NCBI GenBank assembly: GCA_018432235.1 | Contig: JAHDLO010000015.1 | Location: forward strand, 186,001 to 250,000 | Source of the DNA: Clostridiaceae bacterium | GTDB lineage: Bacteria > Bacillota > Clostridia > Peptostreptococcales > Natronincolaceae | Direction: 5' to 3' | Length of the DNA stretch: 64,000 bases | Shown: one piece after another, positions 1 through 9,075 of the stretch | Layout of the letters: every line of letters starts with the position of its first letter | Position numbering within the stretch: the stretch's first letter is position 1 | Position numbers and translations under genes: made by a program | The notes under the pieces: generated by a model | Told to the model about the DNA's origin: nothing | Databases searched by the model: none | What the model saw: only the letters and a program-made list of their open reading frames with translations

Positions 1-277
1 GATTTTAGTTGGCTTTGCTGCTGAAACTGATAATGTTATAGAATATGCCAAGGGTAAAATTTCTAAAAAGCAGCTGGACTTCATTGTTGCCAATAATGTT
101 AAGGCTGAGGGGGCTGGCTTTGGAACCGACACCAATATCGTTTATATTATAGACAACAAAGACAATATAACTAAGGTGGATTTATCCTCAAAGCTGGAAA
201 TAGCCCATAGAATATTGGATAAGGTAAAGATGGAATTGGATAATAAGAGGGAAGATAAACAACCTCCTATTCATTAA
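1..277 (+). CDS. coaBC: Phosphopantothenoylcysteine decarboxylase/synthetase, C-terminal end (partial)
   Basis: The gene enters from the left edge; only the last 91 codons are present, read from base 2. The residues VGFAAETDN near the start and the later GAGFGTDTN are typical of the CoaB (synthetase) half of the bifunctional coenzyme A enzyme, which joins cysteine to 4'-phosphopantothenate in the cytoplasm. The CoaC flavoprotein half lies outside the window. A basic, charged tail follows the conserved core. A terminator hairpin starts at the stop codon, so this gene ends its transcription unit and priA has its own promoter. The neighbouring coaBC-priA order is common in Firmicutes. Confidence 0.85.
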   Translation, partial: ILVGFAAETDNVIEYAKGKISKKQLDFIVANNVKAEGAGFGTDTNIVYIIDNKDNITKVDLSSKLEIAHRILDKVKMELDNKREDKQPPIH

Positions 278-306
278 AAGGACTAAATTTCAAGTCCTTT
301 TTCTTT
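276..306 (+). terminator. Rho-independent terminator after coaBC
   Basis: Inverted repeat AAAAGGACT / AGTCCTTTT with an 8-base loop, running into a T-rich tract. It begins at the coaBC stop codon. Confidence 0.75.
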
Positions 307-369
307 TCATATTAATAGAGTTAATAGAGAATTTAGAATATGTTAATTTTTATGTGATAAGAAATTTGA

Positions 370-375
370 TATAAT
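370..375 (+). promoter_or_regulatory. Probable -10 box of the priA promoter
   Basis: A perfect TATAAT lies 25 bases before the priA start and just before its AGGAGGTG ribosome binding site (386-393). The region where a -35 box would sit is T-rich but has no clear TTGACA, so only the -10 is called. Confidence 0.45.
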
Positions 376-400
376 AATTATAGTTAGGAGGTGAAGGATA

Positions 401-2884
401 ATGTCGATGGCTAAAGTAGCACAGGTAATAGTCAATCACAACAGCTATTTCACAGACAAACTATTCGACTACAGGATTCCTTCACATCTGGAAGAGGAAG
501 TTGAAAGGGGTATAAGAGTACTGGTACCCTTTGGTGCAGGCAATAAAAGGCTTGAGGCCTATGTCTTTAATGTTGTATCCTCAGAGGAGGGCCATGAGGG
601 CTTTAAGGAAATAATTGATACGATTGATATGCAGCCGCTATTATCCGAGGAACAGCTAAAGCTAGTATTTTGGATGAGACAGAAATATCTCTGCAAGTAT
701 TTGGACGCCATTCATTGCATTATACCGGCAGGTATCGTCCACAAAGAAAAGCGGATGATTGAAATCATAGAAAAGGATTGGGAAGGCAAGGTCAATGCCT
801 TAACCAAAAAGCAAATGGATTTGCTACAGATGATAGACAGCCTTGGGGGAAGGGCTACACTGGAGGAAATGATAGAAAGACATGGACTAAAGAATTATAA
901 GACCCCCCTTCGGGTTTTAATTGACGGCGGCATTGTCACCCTTCATAATGAATTTTCTGCTAAAGTAGGTATTAAGACAGAGGAGTATATCGTCTTGACC
1001 GTAGCGGAGGAAGATTATGAGGAGATGTTTAACAGTCTTAAAAGAGCACCAAAGCAAATGGAGGTAATGTCCTTTTTGATTAAGGCTGGGGAATACAAGG
1101 CCTCAGATTTAGTTAAAAAGTTGAATACAAATCGGAATTCCTTGAAAATACTGGCCTCTAAGGAGTACATTAAGTTTGAAGAGCGGGAGGTCATCCGCGA
1201 TCCCTTTCAGAAGAGGGAGTTTACCAGCTTTCCGAAGCTTAAACCAACACCGGAGCAGCAGGAGGCTATAGACAGGATAAAGGCCTCAATAAAGGTCTCG
1301 TCAACCGACAGCTATTTAATTCATGGTGTTACCGGCAGTGGAAAGACAGAAATTTATTTGCAAATGATAGAAGAGGTGCTGGCGAAGGGGAAGGAAGGCA
1401 TAGTTCTGGTGCCGGAGATATCTCTGACCCCCCAAACGGTGGATCGGTTTGCAGGAAGATTTGGCGACTGCATAACCGTATTTCACAGTAATCTATCAGA
1501 TGGAGAACGCTATGATGCATGGAGAAGGATTGCAGAAGGCAGAGTAAAGGTGGTAATCGGCGCCAGGTCGGCAGTGTTTGCTCCCTTTAAAAACCTAGGG
1601 ATAATCATTATGGATGAGGAGCATGAGGGCACCTACAAATCAGAGCAGGCGCCTAAATATCATACGCTTGAGGTGGCACAGGAAAGATGCAACATGAACA
1701 ACGCTGTATTACTATTGGGTTCAGCCACACCGTCTGTAGAGTCCTATCATAGAGCAACTATGGGAGAGCTTCAGCTGATCACCTTGAAAAATCGTGCAAC
1801 CGATGGAAAGCTGCCTCGGGTAGAAATTGTAGATATGAAGCAGGAGCTGGAGGAGGGTAATAAGGGTATATTGAGCAGAAGTCTATTGGAGGGGGTCAAT
1901 AAAGCACTAAAGGATAAAAAGCAGAGTATGCTGTTTTTAAACAGAAGGGGATATTCCACCATGTTATCCTGCAATGCCTGCGGATATGTGGTGAAATGCA
2001 GCAGATGTGATATATCCATGACCTATCATCAATCTGAGAATACGCTACAATGCCATTATTGCGGCGCTGTAGTTAGACCGCCAAGCACTTGTCCCGAATG
2101 TAGCAGCAGTACAATAAAGTATACCGGTGCCGGCACGCAAAGGCTGGAGGATATCATACAAGCCTGCTTCCCAGAGGCCAGATTGGCAAGGCTGGATTTA
2201 GACACCACTGCAAGAAAGGGCGCCCATGAAAAAGTGCTTAATCAATTTAAAAGAGGAGAAATAGATATCCTGATAGGAACTCAAATGATATCAAAGGGTC
2301 TGGATTTTCCCAATGTGACCTTTGTTGGCATTATATCTGTCGATGCAACTCTGAATCTACCTGATTTCAGGGCGTCTGAAAAAACCTTTCAGCTGATTAC
2401 ACAGGTTGCGGGAAGGGCAGGAAGAGGCTCTGATCCTGGAGAGGTGGTATTGCAGACCTATGACACTGAGCATTTTAGTATATTGGCTGCTTCAAATCAC
2501 GATTACAGCAGCTTCTACAATGAGGAATCAATGATTAGGGAGGCCTTTGTATATCCCCCCTACTGCAATCTTATAAGCATACATTTTACAGGACCGAATG
2601 AAGAAGAGGTCAAGAATACCGCCAGTAAAATTATAAAAATGATGCAATATGTTTTAAACGCGAAGGGGTATACTAATTTACAAGAAACCCTTCTAGGACC
2701 AAATGAGGCAGTGATAAAGAAAATAAACAAGAGATTTAGATATCAAATACTAATAAAGGACCATCAAATAGAATATCGTCTATTAAAGAGCATTATCAAA
2801 TATTTTATAATACAGCACAGAGAGAAGTATATTCCCAAAACCGTAGCAGTACAGATAGATGCAAATCCCTATAGCTTGATGTAA
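401..2884 (+). CDS. priA: Primosomal replication restart helicase PriA
   Basis: 827 residues, normal for PriA, the superfamily 2 3'-5' DNA helicase that recognises stalled forks and reloads the replicative helicase. An N-terminal DNA-binding region is followed by helicase motif I GVTGSGKT (about residue 309), motif II DEEH (about 405) and the cysteine-rich zinc-binding insertion (about 523-565, repeated CxxC pairs). Helicase motifs V and VI (QMISKGLDFPNV, QVAGRAGRG) follow. The AGGAGGTG ribosome binding site 7 bases upstream supports the ATG at 401, although the ATG at 407 is also possible. It heads a run of co-directional genes with def 16 bases downstream. Confidence 0.96.
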   Translation: MSMAKVAQVIVNHNSYFTDKLFDYRIPSHLEEEVERGIRVLVPFGAGNKRLEAYVFNVVSSEEGHEGFKEIIDTIDMQPLLSEEQLKLVFWMRQKYLCKYLDAIHCIIPAGIVHKEKRMIEIIEKDWEGKVNALTKKQMDLLQMIDSLGGRATLEEMIERHGLKNYKTPLRVLIDGGIVTLHNEFSAKVGIKTEEYIVLTVAEEDYEEMFNSLKRAPKQMEVMSFLIKAGEYKASDLVKKLNTNRNSLKILASKEYIKFEEREVIRDPFQKREFTSFPKLKPTPEQQEAIDRIKASIKVSSTDSYLIHGVTGSGKTEIYLQMIEEVLAKGKEGIVLVPEISLTPQTVDRFAGRFGDCITVFHSNLSDGERYDAWRRIAEGRVKVVIGARSAVFAPFKNLGIIIMDEEHEGTYKSEQAPKYHTLEVAQERCNMNNAVLLLGSATPSVESYHRATMGELQLITLKNRATDGKLPRVEIVDMKQELEEGNKGILSRSLLEGVNKALKDKKQSMLFLNRRGYSTMLSCNACGYVVKCSRCDISMTYHQSENTLQCHYCGAVVRPPSTCPECSSSTIKYTGAGTQRLEDIIQACFPEARLARLDLDTTARKGAHEKVLNQFKRGEIDILIGTQMISKGLDFPNVTFVGIISVDATLNLPDFRASEKTFQLITQVAGRAGRGSDPGEVVLQTYDTEHFSILAASNHDYSSFYNEESMIREAFVYPPYCNLISIHFTGPNEEEVKNTASKIIKMMQYVLNAKGYTNLQETLLGPNEAVIKKINKRFRYQILIKDHQIEYRLLKSIIKYFIIQHREKYIPKTVAVQIDANPYSLM

Positions 2885-2900
2885 TTAAAGGAGGATAATA

Positions 2901-3347
2901 ATGGCAATAAGAATTATAAGGAAAGATGATGATCCTATATTGAGAAAACAGTCCAGACCTGTAGAGGAGTTTAACGAAAAGCTTCATATATTATTAGATG
3001 ACATGGCAGAGACGATGTATGATGCTGATGGTGTCGGCTTGGCTGCCCCACAAATAGGAATACTAAAAAGAGTGGTAGTTATTGATGCAGGTGAAGGGCT
3101 CATCGAGCTTGTAAATCCCGAGATAATTGAAACCGAAGGCCTTCAGGATGGTCCAGAGGGTTGCCTGAGTTTGCCTGGAGTCAGCGGTGACGTAGAAAGA
3201 CCTATGAAGGTGAAGGTGAAAGCCTACGACAGAAACGGACAGGAAGTTGAAATCGAAGGAACAGAGCTTTTAGCCAGGGCCTTTTGTCATGAGGTAGATC
3301 ATTTAAATGGTATTCTATTTACAGATTTGATAAAGGACAACGAATAG
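2901..3347 (+). CDS. def: Peptide deformylase
   Basis: 148 residues. It removes the formyl group from the initiator methionine of new proteins at the ribosome. All three family motifs are present: [10 protein letters not shown] (44-53), EGCLSLPG with metal ligand Cys88, and the metal-binding HEVDH (His130, Glu131, His134). AAAGGAGG sits just before the ATG. It is coupled to fmt, whose product adds the formyl group that Def removes; the two genes are separated by 10 bases. The short length fits the clostridial form of the enzyme. Confidence 0.96.
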   Translation: MAIRIIRKDDDPILRKQSRPVEEFNEKLHILLDDMAETMYDADGVGLAAPQIGILKRVVVIDAGEGLIELVNPEIIETEGLQDGPEGCLSLPGVSGDVERPMKVKVKAYDRNGQEVEIEGTELLARAFCHEVDHLNGILFTDLIKDNE

Positions 3348-3357
3348 AGGTGGCGTT

Positions 3358-4305
3358 ATGAAGGTAATTTTTATGGGAACTCCTGAATTTGCAGTTCCTT
3401 GCCTGAGGGCACTGATAGATGAAAAAAATGAGCTTTTAGCGGTATTTACACAGCCCGATAGACCAAAGGGTAGAGGTAAAAGGCTGATGATGCCACCGGT
3501 AAAAGCGTTGGCGATAGAGGCGGACATTCCTGTGTATCAGCCCATCTCCCTCAAAAGTCCGGAGGTGCTGGAGACCATAAAGAAGCTGGGACCAGATATC
3601 ATCATTGTAGTTGCCTATGGTCAACTTCTTCCCAAGGCGATATTAGAGCTGCCTCCCTTTGGCTGTGTCAATGTCCATGCCTCTTTACTACCTAAGTACA
3701 GAGGTGCCGCCCCGATCAACTGGGCAATTATAAATGGCGAGGATAAAACCGGCATCACCACCATGTATATGGATGTGGGGATAGACACGGGTGATATGAT
3801 ACTGAAGGAGGAGCTTCTAATAGGCGAAGATGAGACCTCAGCGGAGTTACATGATAGAATGGCAGCCCTTGGTGCCGAGGTTTTAATAAAGACCCTCAAT
3901 CTGATTGAGACAGGAAATGTTGTCAGAGAGCCTCAGGACCATCAGGAGTCAAGCCATGCATCTATGCTTTCAAAGGAGCTGGGCATGATAGACTGGACTA
4001 AGACCGCCAGTGAAATAAAAAATCTGGTGAGGGGTACAATACCCTGGCCAACTGCCTTCACCACCTACAAAAGAGAGGTCATGAAGGTGCTGAAATGCAC
4101 CATAGAGGAGACAAAGGCACCGGATATTCCCGGTAAGCTTATAAGCGTTACAAAGGATGGCATATATGTCGCCACAGGCAATGGTACAATAGTGATACAG
4201 GAGCTGCAATTCAGCGGAGGAAAAAGGCTGACCGTCAAGGATTTCCTAGTGGGCAATCAGCTGGAGGAGGGTGTCATATTAGGTGAAGCTGTCGGAAGCC
4301 AATAG
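3358..4305 (+). CDS. fmt: Methionyl-tRNA formyltransferase
   Basis: 315 residues. It transfers a formyl group from 10-formyl-tetrahydrofolate to initiator Met-tRNA. The N-terminal formyltransferase domain carries the catalytic Asn105 and His107 (VNVHASLLP), the substrate loop SLLPKYRG (109-116) and the catalytic aspartate in GIDTGDM (about 146). A C-terminal tRNA-binding domain follows from about residue 205. It sits between def and a DUF116 gene whose start overlaps its 3' end by 23 bases, which implies translational coupling. Confidence 0.96.
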   Translation: MKVIFMGTPEFAVPCLRALIDEKNELLAVFTQPDRPKGRGKRLMMPPVKALAIEADIPVYQPISLKSPEVLETIKKLGPDIIIVVAYGQLLPKAILELPPFGCVNVHASLLPKYRGAAPINWAIINGEDKTGITTMYMDVGIDTGDMILKEELLIGEDETSAELHDRMAALGAEVLIKTLNLIETGNVVREPQDHQESSHASMLSKELGMIDWTKTASEIKNLVRGTIPWPTAFTTYKREVMKVLKCTIEETKAPDIPGKLISVTKDGIYVATGNGTIVIQELQFSGGKRLTVKDFLVGNQLEEGVILGEAVGSQ

Positions 4306-5062
4306 TGCGAAAAGGGAAGGCCTGGATGGTATCTTATTAACCATAATGCTGATCATGCTCCTTACTACACTTCTGCTTATCGGTGCCATATACAAGTTTG
4401 TTTATAATGGCAATCATTTATATATATTATGGACAGCGATATTTATGCTGCTGGTGCTGGTGATAATAGGCGTATTACTATTTGTAGCAGGCCTTACACT
4501 TTTTTTACTGTGGTATAATAAAAAAATACCCAAGCCTATGGCGGTCTTTGCTGAGACCTTTATTCCCTATCTATACCCGGTATTGGAGGGGATGGGAAAG
4601 GTATTAGGCTATGATAAAAATAAAATCAGGCGTGCCTATACTGCCATTAATAATAGGCTGGTATACTCAAAAAGCTATAGCTATAGGGGTGAGGAAATAC
4701 TGATATTATCCCCCCACTGCATACAAAAAAACACCTGTCCCCACAAGCTGACGGTGGAGGTGAGAAACTGCACCGGCTGTGGCAAATGTCCGGTAAAGCC
4801 TCTGTTGGCGCTGGCGGATAAATATAATGCAAAATTCAGTTTGGTTTCGGGTGGTACGATAGCCCGAAGAATTATTAAGGAAAGTAGACCAGAGGCAATT
4901 ATAGCAATTGCATGCGAAAGGGATTTGGTGGGTGGTTTAATTGACACCAAAAAAATACCTGTTATTGCAGTGATTAATATTCGGCCAGAGGGGCCCTGTG
5001 TTAATACACTGGTTAGGTTGGAGGAAGTTGAGAAGGCAATAGTACATTTTATAGGAGGGTGA
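4283..5062 (+). CDS. DUF116 family membrane protein
   Basis: 259 residues with a GTG start inside the end of fmt; a GGAGGAGGG sequence lies about 12 bases upstream. Two hydrophobic segments (about residues 13-38 and 46-75) anchor it in the membrane. A cytoplasmic part with many cysteines follows: HCIQKNTCP, then NCTGCGKCPV, then IAIACERDL and EGPCVNT near the end. This is the DUF116 pattern. The cysteine spacing suggests a metal or Fe-S site, but the biochemical role is unknown. It is regularly found in the def-fmt-rsmB neighbourhood of Clostridia. Confidence 0.82.
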   Translation: MKLSEANSAKREGLDGILLTIMLIMLLTTLLLIGAIYKFVYNGNHLYILWTAIFMLLVLVIIGVLLFVAGLTLFLLWYNKKIPKPMAVFAETFIPYLYPVLEGMGKVLGYDKNKIRRAYTAINNRLVYSKSYSYRGEEILILSPHCIQKNTCPHKLTVEVRNCTGCGKCPVKPLLALADKYNAKFSLVSGGTIARRIIKESRPEAIIAIACERDLVGGLIDTKKIPVIAVINIRPEGPCVNTLVRLEEVEKAIVHFIGG

Positions 5063-5066
5063 TATA

Positions 5067-5768
5067 ATGTTTTTTTATCCATATGGTTTTTTTGATGGCT
5101 CAATGATATTTTTAATACCGGCAATCATCTTCGCGCTTTATGCTCAAAGCACAGTTAAATCAACCTTTAACAAGTATCTGAGGGTGCCTACTCAGCGGGG
5201 ATATACCGGCTATGATGTTGCAAGAGGCATATTAGATCAAAACGGCTTAAGGGATGTTCCCGTGGAATTAACCAATGGTCATCTTTCAGATCATTATGAT
5301 CCAAGAAAAAGAACCTTAAGATTATCTCACGAGGTATACCATGGCTCCTCAGTGGCTTCGGTAAGCGTAGCTGCCCATGAGGTAGGTCATGCCATACAGC
5401 ATGCCAATGGTTATGTTCCGTTGTCATTGCGAAATGCAATATTTCCTGTAGCCAGCTTCGGTTCACAGATGGCATGGGTGTTTATATTGGCAGGCTTCTT
5501 CCTTCAGGGGATGACTGTTTTAGTGGATGTGGGAATACTGCTGTATTCAGCTGCAGTTGCTTTTCAGGTAGTTACACTGCCGGTGGAGTTTAATGCCAGC
5601 AGCAGGGCCTTGACCTTATTGGATACCAATGGCTATGTAGCCGGCAACGAGTTGCAGGGCTCTCAGAAGGTGCTTAGGGCAGCTGCCTTAACCTATGTTG
5701 CAGCAATGGCAACGGCAGTGGCACAGCTATTGAGGCTGCTTGTTTTAAGGAATAATAGAAGAAGATAA
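5067..5768 (+). CDS. Membrane zinc metallopeptidase, YugP family
   Basis: 233 residues, starting 4 bases after the DUF116 stop with a GGAGGGTGAT ribosome binding site. A hydrophobic N-terminus is followed by the zinc-protease motif HEVGHAIQH (His104, Glu105, His108) and then two long hydrophobic stretches (about 125-175), and a basic tail ending in RNNRRR. This is the putative neutral zinc metallopeptidase family typified by B. subtilis YugP. Substrates are not known; the motif is intact, so it is probably active at the membrane. Confidence 0.87.
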   Translation: MFFYPYGFFDGSMIFLIPAIIFALYAQSTVKSTFNKYLRVPTQRGYTGYDVARGILDQNGLRDVPVELTNGHLSDHYDPRKRTLRLSHEVYHGSSVASVSVAAHEVGHAIQHANGYVPLSLRNAIFPVASFGSQMAWVFILAGFFLQGMTVLVDVGILLYSAAVAFQVVTLPVEFNASSRALTLLDTNGYVAGNELQGSQKVLRAAALTYVAAMATAVAQLLRLLVLRNNRRR

Positions 5769-5796
5769 CAAAGGCGGGAAACGCCTTTGTTCTTTT
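5768..5796 (+). terminator. Terminator after the metallopeptidase gene
   Basis: Stem ACAAAGGCG / CGCCTTTGT with a GGAAA loop, then TTCTTTT. It separates the def-fmt group from rsmB. Confidence 0.75.
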
Positions 5797-5836
5797 ATGT
5801 ATGGTGGGATTTGGACTAATGCCCATACATTGGAGA

Positions 5837-5842
5837 TATAAT
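5837..5842 (+). promoter_or_regulatory. Possible -10 box upstream of rsmB
   Basis: TATAAT between the preceding terminator and the rsmB ribosome binding site, 21 bases before the chosen start. A TTGGAC (5811-5816) lies upstream at a long 20-base spacing, so the -35 assignment is weak. Confidence 0.35.
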
Positions 5843-5863
5843 CTGAACATAGGAGGGAGCTTC

Positions 5864-7201
5864 ATGGAGGCCAGAGAAGGTGCCTTAAAGGTTTTATATA
5901 AAATAGACGTCAATGAAGCCTATTCAAATATTGCATTAGGTGAAGAAATAAACAGCGCAGCCTATTCGGGACAGGACAGAGGCTTTATGACGGAGCTAGT
6001 CTATGGTGTTCTGGAGAATATCATATTATTGGATTACATCATAGGACAGTTTTCCAGTGTAAAGCTAAAGAAGCTACAGCCCTGGACCCTTAATATTTTA
6101 AGGCTGGGGGTTTATCAGATCAGGTTTTTAGATAGAGTTCCCAACTCCGCTGCTGTCAATGAGTCTGTTAAGCTGGCAAAAAAATATTGCGGCAGAGCCT
6201 CAGGCTTTGTTAATGCCGTATTGAGAAATATAATCCGTCATCAGGAGGATATAAAGCTACCCTCAAGGGAGAAGGAGCTGGTAAAATATCTGTCGGTGAA
6301 ATATTCCCATCCCCATTGGATGGTGGAAAGCTTTTTAAGCTTTCACGACCCCAGCTTTGTTGAGGCGCTGTTAAATGCTAATAATCAAACGCCTCAGATG
6401 AGCTTTAGGGTTAATACGCTGAAGACCACCGTGGAAAAATGTATAGCAGAGCTGGAGGCACAGGACTATACGGTGGAGAGAAGTCCTTTTATTCAGGAGG
6501 CCATAGGCATAAGGGGAATAGATAATCTGAACAATTTGGAGCTATTAAATAGAGGCCATTTATATATTCAGGATTTTAGCTCGATGCTGATTGCAAGGCT
6601 TATGGCGCCAGAGGCTGAAGAGCTGGTGGTGGATGTCTGCAGTGCCCCCGGAGGAAAGACCACCCACATGGCCCAGCTGATGGATAATAAGGGAACGATA
6701 ATAGCCAGAGACATACATCAGCATAAGCTTCGGTTGATTAAGGGGAATGCTGAAAGGCTGGGCATTACCATTATAAAAACCGAAAAATTCGATGCCCTGA
6801 CAGAGGACAGGGCGCTTTTCGAGAGGGCTGATCGTGTATTGGTGGATGCTCCCTGCTCTGGATTGGGTATTATAAGAAGAAAGCCTGAGATTAAATATCG
6901 TAAGCAGCCGGAGGATATAGCCGCCATTACAGAGCTGCAGCTTAAAATTCTTAAAAATGCTGCAAACTATGTAAAGCCAGGGGGTTATTTGCTCTATAGC
7001 ACCTGTACCATCGATTCAAGGGAAAATGATGGTGTGGTAGAGGCCTTCTTAGCGGGTAATAGCAGCTTTCAGCTGATTGATATACCTAAGGAATATAGTA
7101 AATACATACCAGGTGAGCATAAGGGCAAAACCCTGCAGCTATACCCTCATATACATAATACAGACGGTTTTTATGCAGCAAAGCTGGTAAAAAATAATTA
7201 A
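5864..7201 (+). CDS. rsmB: 16S rRNA (cytosine-967-C5)-methyltransferase RsmB
   Basis: 445 residues. The open frame extends 21 codons further upstream, but AGGAGGGAGC immediately before ATG 5864 and the family N-terminus (AREGALKVLYKI) fix the start there. An N-terminal NusB-like RNA-binding domain (1-140) precedes a Rossmann methyltransferase domain with the SAM motif DVCSAPGGKTTHMAQLM, the DAPCSGLG motif and the catalytic-cysteine region STCTI. It methylates C967 of 16S rRNA. rlmN follows 22 bases downstream. Confidence 0.94.
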   Translation: MEAREGALKVLYKIDVNEAYSNIALGEEINSAAYSGQDRGFMTELVYGVLENIILLDYIIGQFSSVKLKKLQPWTLNILRLGVYQIRFLDRVPNSAAVNESVKLAKKYCGRASGFVNAVLRNIIRHQEDIKLPSREKELVKYLSVKYSHPHWMVESFLSFHDPSFVEALLNANNQTPQMSFRVNTLKTTVEKCIAELEAQDYTVERSPFIQEAIGIRGIDNLNNLELLNRGHLYIQDFSSMLIARLMAPEAEELVVDVCSAPGGKTTHMAQLMDNKGTIIARDIHQHKLRLIKGNAERLGITIIKTEKFDALTEDRALFERADRVLVDAPCSGLGIIRRKPEIKYRKQPEDIAAITELQLKILKNAANYVKPGGYLLYSTCTIDSRENDGVVEAFLAGNSSFQLIDIPKEYSKYIPGEHKGKTLQLYPHIHNTDGFYAAKLVKNN

Positions 7202-7223
7202 AAAGCTGAAGGGAGGAAATCGA

Positions 7224-8261
7224 TTGACAAAGGTAGATTTATTGAGCCTGCCTATGGAGGAGCTTTCATTATATATTGAGACCTTGGGAGAGAAAAAATT
7301 CAGAGCTCAACAGATATTCCAATGGGTGCAGAAGGGAGTAAAGCATATCGACGATATGAGCAACCTTTCTAAGGATTTCAGAGAAAAGCTTGAGGAAGAA
7401 TCCTATATCACCAATATAAAAATAGCAGAAAGCTATACCTCGAAGCTGGACGGTACAAAAAAATATCTCTTTCTTCTGGAGGATAATCATATCATAGAAG
7501 GTGTCGTTATGTCCTATAAGCACGGTTTAACCGCATGCCTATCCTCGCAGGTGGGCTGTGGCATGGGCTGCAGCTTTTGCGCCTCCACTACCCGCGGTCT
7601 ATTGAGGCATCTAAAGGCGGGAGAAATGATTGATCAAATATTAACTATGCAGGCGGATTTAGGAGAGCGTATATCCAATATTGTGCTGATGGGCAGCGGA
7701 GAGCCCCTTCACAATTTTAAGGAGGTTATGGCCTTTCTGAAAATTGTCAATGATCCAAAGGGGATTAATATTGGGAATCGACATATCACCCTCTCCACCT
7801 GTGGCCTAGTGCCGGAAATAAAAAAGCTGGCGGATATGCAGATTCCTATAAATCTTGCAATATCCCTTCATGCGCCCAATGATGAAATCCGCCGACAGAC
7901 GATGCCGGTTGCCCAAAGATATTCCATCAAGGAGCTAATTGACAGCTGTCGATATTATTTAGAAAGAAATAACAGAAGAATTACCTTTGAATATGCCTTA
8001 ATTAAAGATTTTAACGACAAGCCCGCCCATGCGGAGGAGCTGGCAAATCTCCTCAAGGGACTTTTATGCCACGTCAATTTAATACCGGTTAATCCGATAG
8101 ATGAAAAGCGCTTCCAACGCTCGAAGCAGGACTTTATTAAGAATTTTGAAAAAATACTGCTTAAAAGGGGAGTAGAAACCACCGTCCGGAGAGAGATGGG
8201 GGCAGATATTGATGCTGCCTGCGGTCAATTAAGAAATAGATATTTAAAGGATAATGAATAA
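7224..8261 (+). CDS. rlmN: 23S rRNA (adenine-2503-C2) / tRNA (adenine-37-C2) methyltransferase RlmN
   Basis: 345 residues from a TTG start preceded by GGGAGGAAA. This radical SAM enzyme methylates A2503 in the peptidyl transferase centre of 23S rRNA and A37 of some tRNAs. The CxxxCxxC cluster ligands are in GCGMGCSFC, GSGEP follows, and the C-terminal DAACGQL contains the cysteine that forms the covalent RNA intermediate. A Cfr resistance enzyme would share these motifs, but the setting next to rsmB and prpC is the standard housekeeping rlmN locus. Confidence 0.95.
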   Translation: MTKVDLLSLPMEELSLYIETLGEKKFRAQQIFQWVQKGVKHIDDMSNLSKDFREKLEEESYITNIKIAESYTSKLDGTKKYLFLLEDNHIIEGVVMSYKHGLTACLSSQVGCGMGCSFCASTTRGLLRHLKAGEMIDQILTMQADLGERISNIVLMGSGEPLHNFKEVMAFLKIVNDPKGINIGNRHITLSTCGLVPEIKKLADMQIPINLAISLHAPNDEIRRQTMPVAQRYSIKELIDSCRYYLERNNRRITFEYALIKDFNDKPAHAEELANLLKGLLCHVNLIPVNPIDEKRFQRSKQDFIKNFEKILLKRGVETTVRREMGADIDAACGQLRNRYLKDNE

Positions 8262-8320
8262 TAAGCAGGGGATTTATAGATTGATGTAGAATATATATAG
8301 GGCTTAAGGAGGGGTGAAAA

Positions 8321-9067
8321 ATGAATATTGGGGTAGCTACCGATGTCGGTAGAGTTAGAGAATTGAACGAAGATAATTATTGCATTGTTTCTGGGGACAT
8401 CAAGCTGTTTATTGTGGCAGATGGCATGGGGGGTCACAATGCCGGTGAGGTTGCCAGTCAAATAGCAGTGGAGAAAATTAAGGAGCACATTATCAGGTAT
8501 ATTCCTCAGGAGCAAGAGGAGCAGCAGATAAAGGGCATCATATACGAGGCATTTAATCGTGCCAATAGAGATATTTACAACAGAGCAAAAAATGAAGCGG
8601 AATGTGATGGTATGGGAACCACTGCCACCGCAGCTATTATAATAGAGGAAAGATTATATATCGGACATATAGGAGATAGCAGAGCTTATATGATTGCTGA
8701 TGGCGTTATAGAGCAGGTAACACAGGACCACTCGCTAGTGGCAGAGCTTTTAAGAAAGGGTAGCATATCTGAACGTGAGGCTCTCCAGCATCCGCAGAAG
8801 AACATTATAACCAGAGCGCTGGGGACAGATGAGGGAGTTAAGCCTGATATTTATTCGGTTGAATTTAATGAATCCGATATATTGATTCTATGCTCTGATG
8901 GTCTCAGCAATTTTGTCGATAAATACGAGCTGGAAAGATGTATCCTGGAGATGGAGGATAGTCAGGATTGCTGTGATTACTTAGTTAATTTGGCAAATTC
9001 AAGGGGCGGTTTTGATAATATTACGCTTATAATAGTTAAAAATAATTATAAAGAGAATAAGAGGTAG
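8321..9067 (+). CDS. prpC: PP2C-type serine/threonine protein phosphatase (Stp/PrpC)
   Basis: 248 residues with the metal-binding PP2C motifs in order: RELNEDN near residue 13, VADGMGGHNAGE (about 31-42), HIGDSRAYM (about 116), LILCSDGLSNFV (about 188) and GGFDNITLIIV close to the end. It removes phosphate from targets of the adjacent kinase. AAGGAGGGGTG precedes the ATG. Only 8 bases separate it from prkC, the classic phosphatase-kinase pair that tunes cell-wall synthesis, growth and spore germination in Firmicutes. Confidence 0.95.
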   Translation: MNIGVATDVGRVRELNEDNYCIVSGDIKLFIVADGMGGHNAGEVASQIAVEKIKEHIIRYIPQEQEEQQIKGIIYEAFNRANRDIYNRAKNEAECDGMGTTATAAIIIEERLYIGHIGDSRAYMIADGVIEQVTQDHSLVAELLRKGSISEREALQHPQKNIITRALGTDEGVKPDIYSVEFNESDILILCSDGLSNFVDKYELERCILEMEDSQDCCDYLVNLANSRGGFDNITLIIVKNNYKENKR

Positions 9068-9075
9068 GTGATAAT

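Noticed and set aside
3436..3624. Antisense frames within fmt, priA, fabK and similar genes
   Set aside because: They have no ribosome binding sites and lie opposite well-supported genes; they come from the codon bias of the sense strand.
7224..8261. Cfr-type antibiotic resistance methyltransferase
   Set aside because: The enzyme has the rlmN length and sits in the standard rsmB-rlmN-prpC housekeeping order.
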